A stretch of 46,961 nucleotides of DNA, taken from positions 1-46,961 of the forward strand of contig JBMOJH010000014.1 in NCBI GenBank assembly GCA_049316905.1. Reading direction: 5' to 3'. Position 1 is the first letter of the stretch, and every line of letters starts with the position of its first letter. The notes under the pieces are model-generated. The model saw only the letters and a program-made list of their open reading frames with translations, had not been told where the DNA came from and did not search any database. The translations under genes and the position numbers were made by a program. Source of the stretch: CAIPVR01 sp049316905 (GTDB lineage: Bacteria > Actinomycetota > Acidimicrobiia > Acidimicrobiales > Microtrichaceae). This document shows, in pieces, positions 23,221-30,730 of the stretch.

Positions 23221-23493
23221 ATGAGCACCCTCCTCCCCTCCGGACGCCTCCAGCCCTCCGACCGGCCCGAGGTCGGCACCGCCTTCGAGATCACCCTCCG
23301 CGACGGCACCGTGGAGCGGCTGAGCGGCGTGGACGCGTACCAGCAGGAGCAGTCGATGACCACGTTCTTCCGCACCGACGGGGGCCGCGGGGTGGATTGC
23401 TGGTCGGTCCGCATGGCGAGCTACCGCACCGACGAGATCCTCCGGATCCGACGCCACGACGCCACCGGGGAACCGGCGCTGCGGGCGGTCTGA
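23221..23493 (+). CDS. Small hypothetical protein
   Basis: A 90-residue protein I do not recognise. After a flexible first 18 residues it looks like one small beta-rich domain: AFEITLRDGTVERLSGVDAY, then SMTTFFRTDGG, CWSVRMASYRTDEILRIRRHD. There are no membrane segments or signal peptide. It stands alone, 121 bases after the hydrolase gene. The ATG at 23221 has a TACGGT -10 box six bases upstream, and a GC-rich stem-loop follows the stop. It could sense or bind a ligand, but nothing in the sequence proves this. Confidence 0.6.
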   Translation: MSTLLPSGRLQPSDRPEVGTAFEITLRDGTVERLSGVDAYQQEQSMTTFFRTDGGRGVDCWSVRMASYRTDEILRIRRHDATGEPALRAV

Positions 23494-23507
23494 GCGGTCC
23501 CGGGCCG

Positions 23508-23531
23508 CCGGGGCCGGTTCCCGGGCCCCGG
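23508..23531 (+). terminator. GC-rich stem-loop after the small orphan gene
   Basis: ccggggcc and ggccccgg form an 8-bp all-GC stem with an 8-base loop, 15 bases after the stop and just before the TAGGTT promoter of the flavoprotein gene. No T-run is present. Confidence 0.4.
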
Positions 23532-23543
23532 GGGGTCAGCGAC

Positions 23544-23549
23544 TAGGTT
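23544..23549 (+). promoter_or_regulatory. -10 box of the flavoprotein promoter
   Basis: TAGGTT is the same hexamer as used at 7247 and 9292. It would start a leader of about 38 bases before the ATG at 23594. Confidence 0.45.
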
Positions 23550-23593
23550 GGGCGGGTCCCGGAACCCGCCCGTGGCCCAGGACCCTCTCTCCC

Positions 23594-25156
23594 ATGACCG
23601 ACCTCCCCCACCCCGACGACACCGCCCCCGCCCCCGATGCACCCCGGGTGGTGATCATCGGCGCCGGCCCGGCCGGCCTCACCGCCGCCTACCAGCTCTC
23701 CAAGGCCGGCGTGCGATCCACCGTGCTCGAGGCCGACACCGTGGTGGGCGGCATCAGCCGCACCGCCGAGCGTGACGGCTGGAAGTTCGACATCGGCGGC
23801 CACCGCTTCTTCACGAAGGTCCAGCCGGTGGAGAACCTCTGGCACGAGATCCTCGAGGACGACGAGTTCCTGCTGCGGCCCCGGATGAGCCGGATCTACT
23901 ACCAGGGCAAGTACTACGACTACCCGATCAAGCCGGTGAACGCGCTCCGCAACCTGGGTTTCGTGGAGGCCGTGCGCTGCGTCGTGTCGTACCTCTGGGC
24001 GAAGGTCCGCCCGCCGAAGGACCAGTCCACCCTCGAGGGCTACGTGGTGGCCGATTACGGCCGGCGCCTCTACGAGCACTTCTTCCGCACCTACAACATC
24101 AAGGTGTGGGGCGTGGACCCCTCGCAGCTCTCGCGGGACTTCGGTGCCCAGCGCATCAAGGGCATGTCGCTGTGGCACGCGGTGTGGGAACCCATCCGCT
24201 CCCGCTTCGTGGGCCGCCGCCAGGACAAGTCGAAGCAGGTCACCAGCCTCATCGAGGAGTTCCAGTACCCGAAGTTCGGGCCGGGGATGATGTGGGAGCG
24301 CTGCCGGGACCTCGTGGAGGCCGCCGGGACCGAGGTGGTCATGTCCACCCGGGTGGAGGCGATCCTGCGGGACCCGGAGCACCACCGGGCCACCACGGTC
24401 GTGGCCCGCACCGCGGACGGCGAACGGGTGGAGTACCCGTGCGACCACGTGATCTCCACCATGCCCTTCCCGCACCTCGTGAAGGGCATGGAGCCCGCCG
24501 CGCCGGAGCGGGTGGTCCGTGCGGCCGACGAGCTCGGCTTCCGTGACTTCCTGACCGTGGCGCTCGTGGTGCCGGAGGCCGACGGCTTCCCCGACAACTG
24601 GATCTACATCCACTCCCCCGACGTGCAGGTGGGCCGCATCCAGAACTTCGGCTCGTGGTCGCCGTACATGGTCAAGGACGGCCGCACCTGCCTGGGCCTC
24701 GAGTACTTCGTGTTCGAGGGCGACGAGCTGTGGTCGGCCCCCGACGACGAGCTGGTCGCCCTCGCTACCAAGGAGCTCTCCGTGCTCGGGCTCGTGGAGC
24801 CCTCGCAGGTGGAGTCCGGCTACGTGGTGCGGATGCCGAAGGCGTACCCGGTGTACGACGAGGACTACAAGGCCAACGTGGCGGTGCTGCGGGACTGGTT
24901 GTCCGAGGAGGTGCCGAACGTCCACCCCGTGGGGCGCAACGGCATGCACAAGTACAACAACCAGGACCACTCGATGTTCACCGCGATGCTCACCGTCGAG
25001 AACATCCTCGGCACCGGCGACCACGACATCTGGTCGGTGAACGTGGAGGAGGAGTACCACGAGGAGGGCACCGGCACGCCCGGGTCGACCTCCGGCACGG
25101 GCCGCGACGCCCCCGTGGTGCCCCGCTCCGCCCCGCGGGCCTCGCTGCGCTCCTGA
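23594..25156 (+). CDS. FAD-dependent oxidoreductase, UDP-galactopyranose-mutase-like
   Basis: A 520-residue flavoprotein. The dinucleotide-binding fold is VVIIGAGPAGLTAAYQL (19-35), with Glu46 at the end of the second strand, and VVGGISRT followed by FDIGGHRFFTK (66-76), the UDP-galactopyranose mutase/amine-oxidase signature. Aromatic-rich segments (RIYYQGKYYDYPIKP, near 101-115) resemble mutase-type proteins in polysaccharide loci. True mutases are nearer 370-400 residues, so it may act on another nucleotide sugar or polyprenyl-linked substrate. It is the first plus-strand gene at the edge of the envelope island. The last 35 residues are a disordered Gly/Thr/Pro tail. Confidence 0.85.
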   Translation: MTDLPHPDDTAPAPDAPRVVIIGAGPAGLTAAYQLSKAGVRSTVLEADTVVGGISRTAERDGWKFDIGGHRFFTKVQPVENLWHEILEDDEFLLRPRMSRIYYQGKYYDYPIKPVNALRNLGFVEAVRCVVSYLWAKVRPPKDQSTLEGYVVADYGRRLYEHFFRTYNIKVWGVDPSQLSRDFGAQRIKGMSLWHAVWEPIRSRFVGRRQDKSKQVTSLIEEFQYPKFGPGMMWERCRDLVEAAGTEVVMSTRVEAILRDPEHHRATTVVARTADGERVEYPCDHVISTMPFPHLVKGMEPAAPERVVRAADELGFRDFLTVALVVPEADGFPDNWIYIHSPDVQVGRIQNFGSWSPYMVKDGRTCLGLEYFVFEGDELWSAPDDELVALATKELSVLGLVEPSQVESGYVVRMPKAYPVYDEDYKANVAVLRDWLSEEVPNVHPVGRNGMHKYNNQDHSMFTAMLTVENILGTGDHDIWSVNVEEEYHEEGTGTPGSTSGTGRDAPVVPRSAPRASLRS

Positions 25157-25172
25157 GCCGCACCCGCGCCGG

Positions 25173-28082
25173 TCAGGCGGGGCCGCCGCTGCGGGCCGCC
25201 GCCACCAGCTGCGGACCGAACCAGCCGCCCACCGTGGCGGCGTAGTCATCACGGAAGTGCAGGCCGTCGTCGCGCTTGGCGGGGTCGAGCTCGCCGCCGG
25301 GCTGCGAGGCCAGCCATCCCTGCAGGTCCACCAGCTGGGCGACGCCCGGGCGCTGGGCCACCACCTCCCGCAGGAGCTCGTTGAGCCGGTCCACGCGGGC
25401 CGGGTCCGACTCGGGCAGGTCGGTGAAGCCCTGGGTCAGCCCGGCCTGGAAGTGCGGGTAGGTGGCCACCAGGACGGTGGCACCCCGCGCGGCCAGCGCG
25501 TCGACCGCGCCGAGCCACTCGCGGAGCAGGTAGCGGTCGACCACCGGGTCGCCCACGGCGCGGAAGCGGTCGTCGCCGGGGAGGCGGCGGTCCACCACCT
25601 CGGCGAGGCCCGAGGTGAGCAGGACCACGTCGGGGTCCTGCTCCGACAGGAAGCGGGGGAACGCGCGGGACCAGTCGCAGTTGTCCCCGAACTCCATGAT
25701 GTCGCGCAGGTACTTGTAGGTGCCGCCCCGGGCGATGGCGCAGCCGAGCTGCCCGGCGTTGGCCACGACCGCGTCGCTGCGACCGCGGGCCCACTGACGG
25801 AGGCCGAAGCCGTAGTTGAACGCGACCGAGTCGCCGACCACGAGCACGCGGGCGGCCCGACCCGCCGGAACGGTCCGACGGGGCTGCGGCGGGGGTGCCG
25901 GGGGCAACGGCTGCTCCGCGAGCGCCACGTCCGGCGCCGGCGGGCCGGATCCCGCGGCGGGCGCCGCGGCAGCGGCCCGGTGCAGCTGCGGCGCGATCCA
26001 GCGCGACAGATCGGCGGCACCCCGCTCGGTGAAGCCCACGCCGTCGGCGGCGCGGTAGGCGGGGTCGAAGTCGCCACCCGGCCAGGCCCGGGTCCGCGCC
26101 GCGACGTCGATCACCGGCATGCCACGGCGCGCCGCGGCGGCGGTGAGGAGCGCGTTCCAGCGGTCGATCCGCGCCGGGTCGTTCTCCGCGAACCCGGCCG
26201 GCGGGATGCCGGATCGGATCCGGGCCTCCGACGCGGCGAGCAGGCCCGCCTCCCGCGGGTTCGGCGGCGGCGGGACCGGCGGCGACGGCGGCGGCGGCGT
26301 GGCGTTGCGGACGTACGGGACGGTGAACACCACCACCGGGGAGCCGCTGGCCTGCAGCCGGTCGAGCAGGTCGCCGATCTCGCCCGCGAGGAAGTCGTCG
26401 ATGCCGGGATCGCCGGGCGCCGCCCAGTTGGTGCCGGCGTTGATGCGGCGGTCGGTCACGTCGCGCAGACCGCCCCAGACCGCGATCAGACCGGGGCGTT
26501 GGGCGGCGGCCGCCGCCACCGTGGTGTCGCGGACCGGGCCGCACCGGTCCCGGTCGCGCTCCATCGAGCCGTCGGGCAACCGCACGTAGCCGCCGACCGC
26601 GAGCCCGCAGGACGGGGCCGCGGCGGAGGTGAACGCGAGAGGGTCCTTCCGGCCGCCGAGGTCGAACGCGCCCTCCGTGCCCTTGGCGAGCTGGTCGCCC
26701 ACCGCCAGGACGCGGAGCGGGGCCGGCGCGGGGAGGCCCGTCGTCGCGCCGGACCCGCCGGCCCGGTCCAGCGCCCGGGGCGGGGGCAGGTCGTTGGTGG
26801 TGACGGCCGTGCCGAGGAGCAGCGCGACCAGCGCCACGCAGGCCGTGGCCGGCGCCCAGCGGCCCTTCAGCGACCGACCGGCGCGCACCGGGCTCTCGAC
26901 GAGGCGGAACATCGCCACCGCGGCCACGAAGGTGACGGCGAGACGCAGGCCGAACAGCGGCCACGGGGCCCAACCGGTGCGTTCCGGTGTGAGCCACAGG
27001 AACACCGGCCAGTGCAGCAGGTAGACGCCGTAGGAGATACGGCCGATCCACACGAGCGGCGCCCAGGCGAACACGGTGGTGAGCGCCCCGCCCTGCAACG
27101 CCCCGGCCACGAGCGCCGCGGTGCAGGTTGCGGAGGCGAGCAGGCCCCACGGGTACAGCCACTGGTCGGCCACCGCCGCGGTGTGCCAGAGGGCCAGCGA
27201 TCCGAGCAGCCCGAGGACGCCGAGCACGGTGAGCACCACCCGGCCGCGACGACCGCGGAGGCGCACCCCCCGCAGCAGGGCGACGGCGAGGAGCCCGCCC
27301 ACGAGCAGCTCGGCCAACCGGGTCGGCGTGGACAGGTAGGCGGCGTCGATGCTGCGCCGGGCGACGAACCACGAGAGGACGGCGGAGGCCACCGCCACTG
27401 CGGTGAAGCCGGCCACGAGCGGGCCGAGCGACGCCCGGCCCGCGTGGGCACCGCGGGAGCGGACGCGGCGGGCCCCGAGCGCCATCAGGCCGACCACGAA
27501 CACCGGGAACACCAGGTAGAACTGCTGCTCCACCGCGAGGCTCCAGTAGTGCTCCAACGGTGAGGGCGCCGCGAACCCGGCGCCGTACGAGCGGCCCTGG
27601 GCGATGAAGTGCCAGTTCACGAGCTCCACCAGCGACCAGGGCACGTCGCCGCGGAGGTCCCGGAGCTGGTCCGTGGTCCAGATGCCGGCGAGGCCCATCA
27701 GGAGGACCAGCCCGATCGTGAGCCACGACGCCGGGAGCAGGCGCCGGAAGCGCCGGCTCCAGAAGCCCCGCAGGTCCACGGCCCCGGTGCCGAGGCGCTC
27801 CCGGAGCAGGAGCGAGGTGATCAGGAACCCCGACAGCGTGAAGAACGCCGAGACCCCGAGGAACCCGCCGGAGGCCCAGGGGAACCTGGCGTGGTACACG
27901 AGCACCGCAGTCACGGCGAGCGCCCGCAGGCCGTCGAGCGCGGGCTGGTGACCGAGCGGGGCGGGTGCACCCGCGCCGCGCCGGCGGCGCACCACACGGA
28001 TGCCGTCGTCGCCGGCGCCCGCGGGCGTGCCGTCCACCGGTTCGGGGGCGCCAGAGGTGGACGTGTCCACGGGAACGGCCAC
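25173..28082 (-). CDS. Membrane acyltransferase with two C-terminal SGNH domains, the first catalytically degenerate
   Basis: A 969-residue OafA-type protein. Residues 45-400 form the acyltransferase-3 membrane domain of about ten helices, with the catalytic His64 in VYHARFP and FTLSGFLITSLLLRER (81-96). Two SGNH-hydrolase-like domains follow outside. The second (about 745-960) is intact: VVGDSVAF with Ser752 and DDGLHF with Asp939 and His942. The first (about 456-700) is its paralogue, sharing GL-x-x-V-x-DRR and DPAR-[IV]-DR-x-N, but has GDQ (Gln464 for Ser) and DGVGF (Gly683 for His). A proline-rich stretch (595-608) lies inside copy one and another (715-735) links the copies. Predicted role: O-acylation of envelope glycan. 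GTG start one base after the upstream stop. Confidence 0.9.
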   Translation of the reverse strand: MAVPVDTSTSGAPEPVDGTPAGAGDDGIRVVRRRRGAGAPAPLGHQPALDGLRALAVTAVLVYHARFPWASGGFLGVSAFFTLSGFLITSLLLRERLGTGAVDLRGFWSRRFRRLLPASWLTIGLVLLMGLAGIWTTDQLRDLRGDVPWSLVELVNWHFIAQGRSYGAGFAAPSPLEHYWSLAVEQQFYLVFPVFVVGLMALGARRVRSRGAHAGRASLGPLVAGFTAVAVASAVLSWFVARRSIDAAYLSTPTRLAELLVGGLLAVALLRGVRLRGRRGRVVLTVLGVLGLLGSLALWHTAAVADQWLYPWGLLASATCTAALVAGALQGGALTTVFAWAPLVWIGRISYGVYLLHWPVFLWLTPERTGWAPWPLFGLRLAVTFVAAVAMFRLVESPVRAGRSLKGRWAPATACVALVALLLGTAVTTNDLPPPRALDRAGGSGATTGLPAPAPLRVLAVGDQLAKGTEGAFDLGGRKDPLAFTSAAAPSCGLAVGGYVRLPDGSMERDRDRCGPVRDTTVAAAAAQRPGLIAVWGGLRDVTDRRINAGTNWAAPGDPGIDDFLAGEIGDLLDRLQASGSPVVVFTVPYVRNATPPPPSPPVPPPPNPREAGLLAASEARIRSGIPPAGFAENDPARIDRWNALLTAAAARRGMPVIDVAARTRAWPGGDFDPAYRAADGVGFTERGAADLSRWIAPQLHRAAAAAPAAGSGPPAPDVALAEQPLPPAPPPQPRRTVPAGRAARVLVVGDSVAFNYGFGLRQWARGRSDAVVANAGQLGCAIARGGTYKYLRDIMEFGDNCDWSRAFPRFLSEQDPDVVLLTSGLAEVVDRRLPGDDRFRAVGDPVVDRYLLREWLGAVDALAARGATVLVATYPHFQAGLTQGFTDLPESDPARVDRLNELLREVVAQRPGVAQLVDLQGWLASQPGGELDPAKRDDGLHFRDDYAATVGGWFGPQLVAAARSGGPA

Positions 28083-28083
28083 G

Positions 28084-28881
28084 TCAGTTCCCGGGAGGTG
28101 CGGCGGTGGGCCGGATCCGGCCCTCGAGGTACCGGCCCGGGGGCGTGGAGCGCAGACGGCCGCTGAGGGCCGGCGCGCGCAGCGACAGGCCCCACCAGGT
28201 CACCCGCAGCTCGGTCTCGACCATCGTGCGGACCACGGCCATCTTCGAGGCGCCCGCGACGCGGTCGGTGAAGGTGATGGGCACCTCGGCGATGCGGGCG
28301 CCCACCGCCGAGATCCGATAGGCGGTCTCGATCTGGAACAGGTACCCGTTCGCTCGGGTCCCATCGATGTCGATCGCCTCGAGCACGGCGGCACGGTACG
28401 CCCGGAACGCCGTCGTGGCGTCGCGGACCCTGAGACGCAGCATGGCCCGGGCGTAGGTGTTGCCCCACCTCGACAGCAGCCGGCGGAGGAGGGTCCAGTC
28501 CGGCGCGGAACCACCCGGGACGTACCGGGAACCGACCGCCACGTCGGCACCGTCCTCGAGCTCCCCCAGCAGGACCGGCAGCACCGCCGGGTCGTGGGAG
28601 AAGTCGGCGTCCATCTGGGCGACCACGTCGTAGCCCCGGTCGAGGGCCACCCGGAACCCGTGGCGGTAGGCGGCGCCCAGGCCCGCCTTGCCCGGGCGGT
28701 GGAGCACGTCGATGCCGCCGAGCTCATCGGCCAACTCCTCGGCCAGACGGCCGGTGCCGTCGGGGCTGTCGTCGTCGGCCACGATCACGTCGAGGTCCGG
28801 CACGGCGGCCCGCACCGCACGGAGGAACCGGGTGATGTTCTCGGCCTCGCAGTACGTGGGAACCACCAGCACCGCTCGCAC
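28084..28881 (-). CDS. Polyprenol monophosphomannose synthase-like glycosyltransferase (GT2)
   Basis: A 265-residue GT2 enzyme of the DPM1/Ppm1 type, which transfers mannose (or a related sugar) from GDP-sugar to polyprenyl phosphate on the inner face of the membrane. Key residues are VPTYCEAENI (8-17), ADDDSPDGTG (35-44), QMDADFSHDP (89-98, the DxD-type metal site), GSRYVPGG and the C-terminal amphipathic helix region. There are no membrane spans. The product would feed GT-C transferases, several of which are neighbours. The GTG start at 28881 has TACACT six bases upstream, so it probably opens its own leaderless transcript, which then continues into the SGNH acyltransferase. Confidence 0.88.
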   Translation of the reverse strand: MRAVLVVPTYCEAENITRFLRAVRAAVPDLDVIVADDDSPDGTGRLAEELADELGGIDVLHRPGKAGLGAAYRHGFRVALDRGYDVVAQMDADFSHDPAVLPVLLGELEDGADVAVGSRYVPGGSAPDWTLLRRLLSRWGNTYARAMLRLRVRDATTAFRAYRAAVLEAIDIDGTRANGYLFQIETAYRISAVGARIAEVPITFTDRVAGASKMAVVRTMVETELRVTWWGLSLRAPALSGRLRSTPPGRYLEGRIRPTAAPPGN

Positions 28882-28887
28882 CGCCGG

Positions 28888-28893
28888 AGTGTA
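28888..28893 (-). promoter_or_regulatory. -10 box of leaderless GT2 (mannose-type) promoter
   Basis: TACACT on the minus strand ends six bases before the GTG at 28881. The wider string GTACACTCCG also occurs before the plus-strand acyltransferase gene at 35656. Confidence 0.6.
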
Positions 28894-28917
28894 CCGGCCC
28901 TCCGGGGCGGCCCCGGA

Positions 28918-30690
28918 TCAGCCGCCCGACGCAGTGGCAGCCCCGTCGCGGCAGCGCCGGAGGAGCCGGAAGGTGGCGGTGTCGAGCACCGGGCAGTACT
29001 GGTCGCGGACCACCTGGTTCGCGGCCTGGCTCCGTCCGCCGGCGGAGGTGTTGGGCTCGCTCCATTCCGTGGCGGCGGCGGACAGGATCAGCCAGTCGTT
29101 GCGGCGCAGCTCGTCGGCGAGCACCGAGTCGTCGGCATCGGCGATCCCGGGGTCCATCTCGATGTAGCGGGTGCCGGGCACGAGGTCCGGGAACAGGTAG
29201 TAGAAGAACGCGTCGCTGTAGTTGGTCCGCGACAGGTCCGTGGGCCCGACCACGAGGCGCTCGCCCGGCCGGGACGACCGGGCCAGCTCGTCGGTCACCT
29301 TCTGGGCGTCACCGGCGGCCTGCTCGCTGCCGAAGTAGAAGGTGCGGTCCCCGTTGGTGATCGGCACCCCGAAGCGGTTGCGCCCGAACGTCTGGCCCAC
29401 CGAATCGATGTAGGTGCGCAACGGGTAGAAGGGAACGACCACGACGAAGACGAGCGCCACCGCGCCCACTGCCGCGGCGTCGGGCACCCAACGGGGCGCG
29501 CCGTGCCAGGCCCGCGGCACCAGCTCGGCGACGGCGGCCATCGCCAGCGGGAACGTGATGCAGCACACCCAGGCCAGGTGGGTGGTGTCGGGGCGCTGCA
29601 GCGCCTGGGTGATCAGCGCCGCGCCGAACAGGGCGACGGGTAGGTACGCCCGGGCCCGCACCGAGTTGCGGTCACGGCGCCAGAGCACGAACGCGGCGGC
29701 GAGCACGAGGGCGATCGACAGCGGCACCAGCCAGAACCACAGGAAGATCTGCTGGCTCAGGCCCGGCATCGGCAGCGGCCATCCGGTCACCCGGAGGGCC
29801 CCGGCGCGCTGCAGGAAGCCGTCGATGCGGTCCCACGACGGGGGCACGGGCAGCGCCCGCCCCGGACGCAGGGTGAACACCGGCTCCACGAACATGCCGC
29901 GGAACGACGCTCCGAACCCGCTGGCGATCACGTGCGGGACGTAGAGCAGGAGCGCCCCGAACACGCCCAGCAACAGCGGCCGGCGGCGGGGGCCGGGCAG
30001 CGGCCATGCGAGCGCCGCCACCCCCAGGCCCACGGCGAGCACCAGGTCGGGCCGGTACAGCAGCGCGAGTCCGCTGCACACCCCGGCCACCGCCAGGAGC
30101 GGCCAGGCCCGGCGGTCGCCCTCGGGCCGGCGCGCGGCAGCCACCCCCACGGCCAGGCCGGCCGTGGCGAAGGCGAGTGCGCCGTTCCACGCCATGGCGA
30201 CGAGCCCCATCGGCATCAGCAGCAGGATCACCGCCACCACGCCCGCGGCCGTGGCGAGGCGGCGGCCCCACGGCCGCAGCAGCGAGTAGAGCGAGACCGC
30301 CACCACCGCGTGCTGGAGCAGGCCGACCAGGCGCTCCACCACGAGGTCGGTGCCGAACAGCTTGAAGACACCGGCGAGCACGTAGAGCGACCCGGGGCCG
30401 TAGAGGTGCAGGAAGTCGCGGTGCGGGAGCCTGCCGTCGAGGATCTGCTGGGGGAAGGCCAGCATGAAGCCCTCCTCCATCGGGGGGCCCTGGTACCGCA
30501 GCAGGCCGATGACCGGCAGGGCGAGGACGGCCAGGACGATCCCGATCCCCAGCGCGTCGGCGCGGTCCCAGCGCAGGTCCGGATGGGTGTCGCCGTCGGT
30601 CGGGTCCTGTGGGGGTGGGTCCGTGGGGCGCACACCGTCCCCGTCCGGGGCGGACGCGTCGTCGGCCAGGTCGGTCGCGCGATCGGTCAC
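28918..30690 (-). CDS. GT-C-type multispanning glycosyltransferase, predicted
   Basis: A 590-residue membrane protein with a cytosolic acidic N-terminus (about 1-45), about ten transmembrane helices from 48 to 430 and a soluble C-terminal domain (about 435-590). The first outer loop carries PPMEEGFMLAFPQQILDG (69-86); an acidic pair in this place is the usual catalytic site of GT-C enzymes that use polyprenyl-phosphate sugars. LYRPDLVLAVGLG and TTHLAW are other family-like segments. The donor and acceptor are unknown. GTG start at 30690, in series with the SGNH acyltransferase upstream (gap about 40 bases). Confidence 0.75.
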   Translation of the reverse strand: MTDRATDLADDASAPDGDGVRPTDPPPQDPTDGDTHPDLRWDRADALGIGIVLAVLALPVIGLLRYQGPPMEEGFMLAFPQQILDGRLPHRDFLHLYGPGSLYVLAGVFKLFGTDLVVERLVGLLQHAVVAVSLYSLLRPWGRRLATAAGVVAVILLLMPMGLVAMAWNGALAFATAGLAVGVAAARRPEGDRRAWPLLAVAGVCSGLALLYRPDLVLAVGLGVAALAWPLPGPRRRPLLLGVFGALLLYVPHVIASGFGASFRGMFVEPVFTLRPGRALPVPPSWDRIDGFLQRAGALRVTGWPLPMPGLSQQIFLWFWLVPLSIALVLAAAFVLWRRDRNSVRARAYLPVALFGAALITQALQRPDTTHLAWVCCITFPLAMAAVAELVPRAWHGAPRWVPDAAAVGAVALVFVVVVPFYPLRTYIDSVGQTFGRNRFGVPITNGDRTFYFGSEQAAGDAQKVTDELARSSRPGERLVVGPTDLSRTNYSDAFFYYLFPDLVPGTRYIEMDPGIADADDSVLADELRRNDWLILSAAATEWSEPNTSAGGRSQAANQVVRDQYCPVLDTATFRLLRRCRDGAATASGG

Positions 30691-30730
30691 CCGGTCACCC
30701 CGTGGACGGCTCCGTCACCCACACCGCCAC

